In this document: piece by piece, positions 63,301 to 64,000 of the stretch
Layout: each line of letters begins with the position of its first letter
How positions within the stretch are numbered: position 1 is the stretch's first letter
Assembly (NCBI RefSeq): GCF_039543385.1
Contig: NZ_BAABJQ010000041.1
Coordinates: 1-64,000, forward strand
Reading direction: 5' to 3'
DNA: 64,000 nucleotides
Source: Rugosimonospora acidiphila
GTDB taxonomy: Bacteria > Actinomycetota > Actinomycetes > Mycobacteriales > Micromonosporaceae
The notes under the pieces: generated by a model
The model's input: the letters and a program-made list of their open reading frames with translations, nothing else
What the model was told of the DNA's origin: nothing
Database searches by the model: none
Program-made: the position numbers and the translations under genes

Positions 63301-64000
63301 GGGATGGCGTCGGTCTCGGTCAGCGGCGCGACCGACTGGGTGAAGTAGCCGATGAGCTTGTCCTCGTCGTACTTCGGATCCAGCTGCCGGGTTTCCCGGA
63401 TCGCGGCGCCGTAGTCGTAGGAGGTGTAGTTTTCCGGTTCGCCCAGCCAGCCCCAGTTGGTGCCGCCGTAGGTCATGTAGAAGCTCTGCGAGGTCGCGCC
63501 GACCGCGATGTTCTGCTTGTAGAACACGTCGGCGAACTGGTCGTTGATGAGCTGGGAGCACTTGTCGTATCCCGGTCCGCCCCAGGGGTCGAACGCGCCG
63601 CCCTGGAACTCGGCGGTCTCCAGCGGCTTGCCGGCGACGTGGTCGTAGCTGATGTCGGGCACGCCGCTCCACCGGGTCGGGTTGGAGCAGTTGAAGCCCT
63701 GCGGGTACGAGTCGGCACCGTCCACGTCCAGTGCGGCGTCGCCGGAGTTGAAGGTGCCGTTGTTGTTGCCGACCAGCGGCACCGTGATGCCGTCCGCCTT
63801 CGCCTTGTCCTCCAGGTGCTGCATGTAGGACCGGCCGGCCGCGTTGCCGTTGTAGTACTCGTTCTCGACCTGGTACTCGATGACCGTGCCGGTGCCGTTG
63901 GTGAGCTGGTGGCGGGCCAGGATCGGGTCGATGTGGCTCTGCCACTCGTCTGAGTACTTGAGGTACTCGGGGTTGTCGCTGCGGGTGTTGCCGGCCTTGG
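60339..64000 (-). CDS. GH35 beta-galactosidase (partial, 5' end outside window)
   Basis: At least 1219 residues are visible, with the N-terminus beyond the window edge. VIEYQVENEYYNG holds the acid/base Glu and LETAEFQGGAFDPWGG the nucleophile Glu of GH35. Then follow the beta-galactosidase jelly-roll and domain-4/5 regions (SVWYRGRFTSTGTETGITLSAQSGGGAAASSVWLNGTFLG; ELFVNGWDVGNYVNYLGPQHSFPVPNG). A NEW3-like segment comes next (VPAGGPEATQVTAALNAPAGWTVSAP), and a C-terminal NPCBM module (FLSATNGWGPVERDTS ... VLELVVGDAGDGNGNDHGDWANPVLTCGS). The large modular form is typical of secreted enzymes acting on galactan or arabinogalactan. Confidence 0.93.
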   Translation of the reverse strand, partial: KAGNTRSDNPEYLKYSDEWQSHIDPILARHQLTNGTGTVIEYQVENEYYNGNAAGRSYMQHLEDKAKADGITVPLVGNNNGTFNSGDAALDVDGADSYPQGFNCSNPTRWSGVPDISYDHVAGKPLETAEFQGGAFDPWGGPGYDKCSQLINDQFADVFYKQNIAVGATSQSFYMTYGGTNWGWLGEPENYTSYDYGAAIRETRQLDPKYDEDKLIGYFTQSVAPLTETDAIPSSGTDNSKIVDTARRNPDTGTQFHVLRHADSTSTSSDTTHVTIDLGAHPGYSYDDVNAALSYTGTWSHVANQNYTGGDYDQTESYSSVAGDRVTIPFTGQGITWITSTDPSHGNADVYLDGTKVKTVDLYASSKQFQYVGYRATGLAAGAHTLSIVVDGTKDAAATGAFVPVDAIDVNTAASTQPVYTVPQQPGTSISLAGRESKIIVADDDLGGGQLLRYSTSEIMTTATIAGRDVAVLYGDHGTDGETVLHYSSRPGVSVTGGDVTSTWDPATGDLRLNYSHAGLAQVRIGGGGTVNPLVLLLADTDTAKTFWRQDTPAGPVLVRGTHLLRGATMNGSTLALTGDVGTDGSIEVFSGAKNVTWNGQPVTTAQTVTGSRTGTLPTAAPITLPALTGWRHTEEAPEAQPGFDDSTWQVADKTTTNSTTTPGTLPVLFADDYGFHTGSVWYRGRFTSTGTETGITLSAQSGGGAAASSVWLNGTFLGSSTSDGQKTYQFPPGTLKASGDNIVSVLTVNMGHEEDYNASNGNKAARGLTSASLVGAPLSTITWRLQGDRGGEDPVDTVRGPLSVGGLYGERAGYYLPGYPTGGWAPVTLPASDPTPGVSWYDTDVTLNLPKGQDTSLGLTITDDPSRRYRAELFVNGWDVGNYVNYLGPQHSFPVPNGILNPDGKNTIAIAVWNLDGSTGGLGTVALTNYGSYASSLTVAQNDSPGYDAATYAMPAAPTSSVALAVPGSVSAGQQFTATATVAVPAGGPEATQVTAALNAPAGWTVSAPTPPSVDRLDGGQSATFSWAVTAPAGSVPPANALTATAALTQGGRTVRPADERIVGAIPAPPPAGQNQVSDLPFLSATNGWGPVERDTSVGENQAGDGRPLTIAGTGYAKGLGTNSPSDVQLYLAGRCSEFTATVGVDDETGNAGTVTFSAILDGKVLATTPTLRGSSGAATIDVPVTGGQVLELVVGDAGDGNGNDHGDWANPVLTCGS

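Overview
The window is very GC-rich and gene-dense. It has many GTG/TTG starts, 4-nt start/stop overlaps, ECF sigma, YtrA, FadR and PF04672-type methyltransferase genes, and a kdpFABC operon of actinobacterial type. This points to a chromosomal segment of a filamentous soil actinomycete, most likely Micromonosporaceae-like (an inference from gene content and codon use, not a proven placement). I see no rRNA, convincing tRNA, CRISPR array, insertion sequence or integrase. The segment reads as accessory chromosome-arm DNA with several decaying genes.

Layout. 0.1-2.7 kb: an ECF sigma factor with a SnoaL-like tail, followed by a DHFR-fold reductase and an EthD-like protein, then a GDPD-type phosphodiesterase. 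2.9-5.5 kb: a large secreted six-hairpin glycosidase. 5.7-9.3 kb: a LOG-family protein, a YtrA/ABC transporter operon and a GNAT enzyme. 9.5-14.4 kb: an N-terminally truncated, solitary ATP synthase a-subunit-like frame, a secreted CBM35 protein, an exported alpha/beta hydrolase and a glutathionyl-hydroquinone-reductase-like GST. 14.9-20.8 kb: a small MerR/excisionase-fold protein, a GNAT, a PF04672 methyltransferase, an EamA transporter and a NatAB-type ABC exporter with a strong terminator. 21-31.5 kb: polysaccharide genes, namely GH10 xylanase, GH38 alpha-mannosidase translationally coupled to a parvulin-like protein, a GntR-LacI hybrid regulator and an acetyl-xylan-esterase-like hydrolase. 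33-41 kb: the high-affinity K+ uptake operon kdpFABC with two extra micro-ORFs, followed by a short KdpD-like kinase with its response regulator and a convergent canonical KdpE. 41.5-48.3 kb: an FAD monooxygenase, a P-loop kinase, a broken phosphotransferase gene, an epimerase, a broken iclR gene and a benzoylformate-decarboxylase-like ThDP enzyme. 48.3-64 kb: GH53 galactanase, a split tetR, a membrane-anchored GH18-like protein, a methyltransferase, a VOC protein, MFS/FadR, an AI-2E family transporter, an ADP-ribosylglycohydrolase, a TetR/SDR pair and the 3' part of a GH35 beta-galactosidase running off the window.

Together the secreted GH10, GH53, GH35, GH38, CBM35 and esterase genes suit attack on plant hemicellulose and arabinogalactan. 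Palindromes of three kinds sit in front of these genes: CGAAA/TTTCG dyads, a CebR-like box and an AGCGCT-centred LacI-type box. They suggest separate sugar-responsive repressors, mostly encoded outside the window. The most unusual items are the truncated AtpB-like gene, the micro-ORFs that knit the kdp operon together, the split KdpD/KdpE arrangement, the roughly 500-nt leader of the mannosidase operon and an SDR enzyme whose catalytic tyrosine position is phenylalanine.
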